Origin: a bacterium
GTDB lineage: Bacteria > Bacillota > Clostridia > Oscillospirales > Acutalibacteraceae
Length of the DNA: 6,166 bases
Assembly: GCA_020627425.1 (NCBI GenBank)
Contig: JAHKXX010000282.1
Span: 1 to 6,166, forward strand
Reading direction: 5' to 3'
The position numbers and the translations under genes are program-made. The notes beneath the pieces are model-generated. The model did no database searches, was not told the DNA's origin, and worked only from the letters and a program-made list of their open reading frames with translations. This document shows positions 5,264 through 6,166 of this stretch, one piece after another (within the stretch, counting starts at the first letter, position 1; each line of letters begins with the position of its first letter).

Positions 5264-6166
5264 ATGGCAAAAGCAAAATTTGAAAGAAATAAGCCGCACG
5301 TTAACATTGGTACAATAGGCCACGTTGACCACGGTAAAACCACTCTTACAGCAGCTATCACCAAGGTTCTTAACCTTGAGGGCGACGCTGAGTTCGTTGA
5401 TTACGCTAATATCGATAAGGCTCCCGAGGAGAGAGAGCGTGGTATTACAATCAACACAGCACACGTTGAGTACGAGACAGATGCACGTCACTATGCACAC
5501 GTTGACTGCCCCGGTCATGCTGACTATGTAAAGAACATGATCACAGGTGCAGCTCAGATGGACGGCGCTATCCTCGTTGTATCTGCTGCTGATGGTCCTA
5601 TGCCCCAGACAAGAGAGCACATCCTGCTTTCACGTCAGGTTGGCGTACCTTACATCGTAGTATTCATGAACAAGACTGACCAAGTTGATGATCCCGAGCT
5701 TCTCGATCTCGTAGAGATGGAGATCCGCGAGCTTCTCAGCGAGTATGAATTCCCGGGTGACGATATTCCAATCATTCGTGGTTCTGCTTATCAGGCTCTT
5801 TCTTCAGACAGCAAGGATATTAATGCTCCCGAGTATGCTCCTATCCTTGAGCTTATGAAGGCTGTAGACGAGTACATTCCTACACCCGAGCGTACAACAG
5901 ATCTTCCTTTCCTTATGCCTGTTGAGGACGTATTTACGATCTCCGGTCGTGGTACAGTTGCTACAGGTAGAGTTGAGAGAGGTCAGATCAAGGTTTCTGA
6001 GGAAGTTGAGATCGTTGGTCTTTCAGAAGAGAAGAAAAAGTCTGTTGTTACAGGACGTGTTGAACGTGGTATCTTAAAATTAAATGACGAAGTTGAAATC
6101 GTTGGTTTAAGAGAAACTAAGAAATCAGTAGTTACTGGTATCGAAATGTTCCGTAAATCATTAGAT
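5264..6166 (+). CDS. tuf: elongation factor Tu, 3' end outside window and 3' part anomalous
   Basis: EF-Tu delivers aminoacyl-tRNA to the ribosomal A site as a GTP complex. The ATG at 5264 follows AGGAGG (5249-5254) by 9 nt, and 301 codons run open to the window edge. The G domain is complete: GHVDHGKT (19-26), RGITINTAH switch I, DCPGH (81-85), NKTD (136-139, where many have NKCD or NKAD) and GSA (173-175). Domain II begins near 210 with the expected GRGTVATGRVERG. At residues 263-264 (6050-6055) the frame should go on to IEMFRK, but instead returns to a second RVERG segment of different codon use and reaches GIEMFRKSLD only 28 residues later. Residues 1 to about 262 are confidently native to this locus; the last ~37 are not. 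A real EF-Tu with this 28-29 residue insertion in the domain II barrel would be unlikely to work. It is the fourth gene of the str operon. Confidence 0.93.
   Translation, partial: MAKAKFERNKPHVNIGTIGHVDHGKTTLTAAITKVLNLEGDAEFVDYANIDKAPEERERGITINTAHVEYETDARHYAHVDCPGHADYVKNMITGAAQMDGAILVVSAADGPMPQTREHILLSRQVGVPYIVVFMNKTDQVDDPELLDLVEMEIRELLSEYEFPGDDIPIIRGSAYQALSSDSKDINAPEYAPILELMKAVDEYIPTPERTTDLPFLMPVEDVFTISGRGTVATGRVERGQIKVSEEVEIVGLSEEKKKSVVTGRVERGILKLNDEVEIVGLRETKKSVVTGIEMFRKSLD
5963..6133 (+). repeat. diverged in-frame tandem repeat within tuf domain II
   Basis: Copy 1 (5963-6049, 29 codons) and copy 2 (6050-6133, 28 codons) each encode TGRVERG...EVEIVGL...KKSVV. They share 21 of 28 aligned residues, yet 9 of those 21 use different codons (for example AGA/CGT, GAG/GAA, CTT/TTA). 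This divergence excludes a recent tandem duplication and points to joining of two homologous tuf genes. Confidence 0.9.
6056..6166 (+). other. foreign AT-rich tuf tail, probable assembly chimera
   Basis: These 111 nt are about 32% GC by hand count. All four Leu codons are TTA and all five Glu codons are GAA, while the preceding 264 tuf codons have no TTA and mostly use GAG. The encoded GRVERGILKLNDEVEIVGL and IEMFRKSLD are good EF-Tu sequence, but resemble those of low-GC Firmicutes or Mollicutes. The join lies within GTTGTTACAGG (6044-6054), a string that a conserved TVVTG segment of another tuf could also contain. The tail is about one short sequencing read long, which suits a false extension at a contig end. 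Confidence 0.8.

Overview
The window reads as a chromosomal segment of a Gram-positive Clostridia-type bacterium, most likely Ruminococcus-like (Oscillospiraceae). The grounds are the Firmicutes-length ribosomal protein S12, the style of the EF-G and EF-Tu proteins, strong AAGGAGG ribosome binding sites, a TTG and a GTG start on ribosomal protein genes, and moderate GC. The genus is inferred from memory of protein style, not from a search. All genes lie on the + strand.

Left part (1-1632): the C-terminal two thirds of a LexA-type SOS repressor, with its Ala-Gly self-cleavage site and Ser/Lys dyad, enters from the left edge. A 73-nt gap follows, then an intact secreted lipoprotein of the serine beta-lactamase/penicillin-binding family with SxxK, YxN and HxG motifs. 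A clear intrinsic terminator (1594-1632) closes this part.

Right part (1707-6166): a near-ideal sigma-A promoter (TTGACA, 18 nt, extended TATAAT) and a leader of about 128 nt carrying a 19-bp palindrome precede the classical str operon: rpsL (S12), rpsG (S7), fusA (EF-G) and tuf (EF-Tu, running off the right edge). The 150-nt rpsL-rpsG gap can form alternative RNA structures and is a candidate S7 autoregulatory site. The 160-nt fusA-tuf gap carries a likely tuf promoter whose -10 element sits inside an 8-bp inverted repeat. The four str genes supply two small-subunit proteins and the two main elongation GTPases.

The strangest feature is at the right edge. From about 6050 the tuf reading frame repeats a domain II segment that it has just encoded, but in a diverged, AT-rich version with TTA/GAA codons unlike the rest of the gene. 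The last ~111 nt therefore come from a different organism's tuf, most simply as an assembly chimera at the end of a contig. Apart from this the window is ordinary housekeeping DNA, and I found no convincing undescribed defence, mobile or biosynthetic system.
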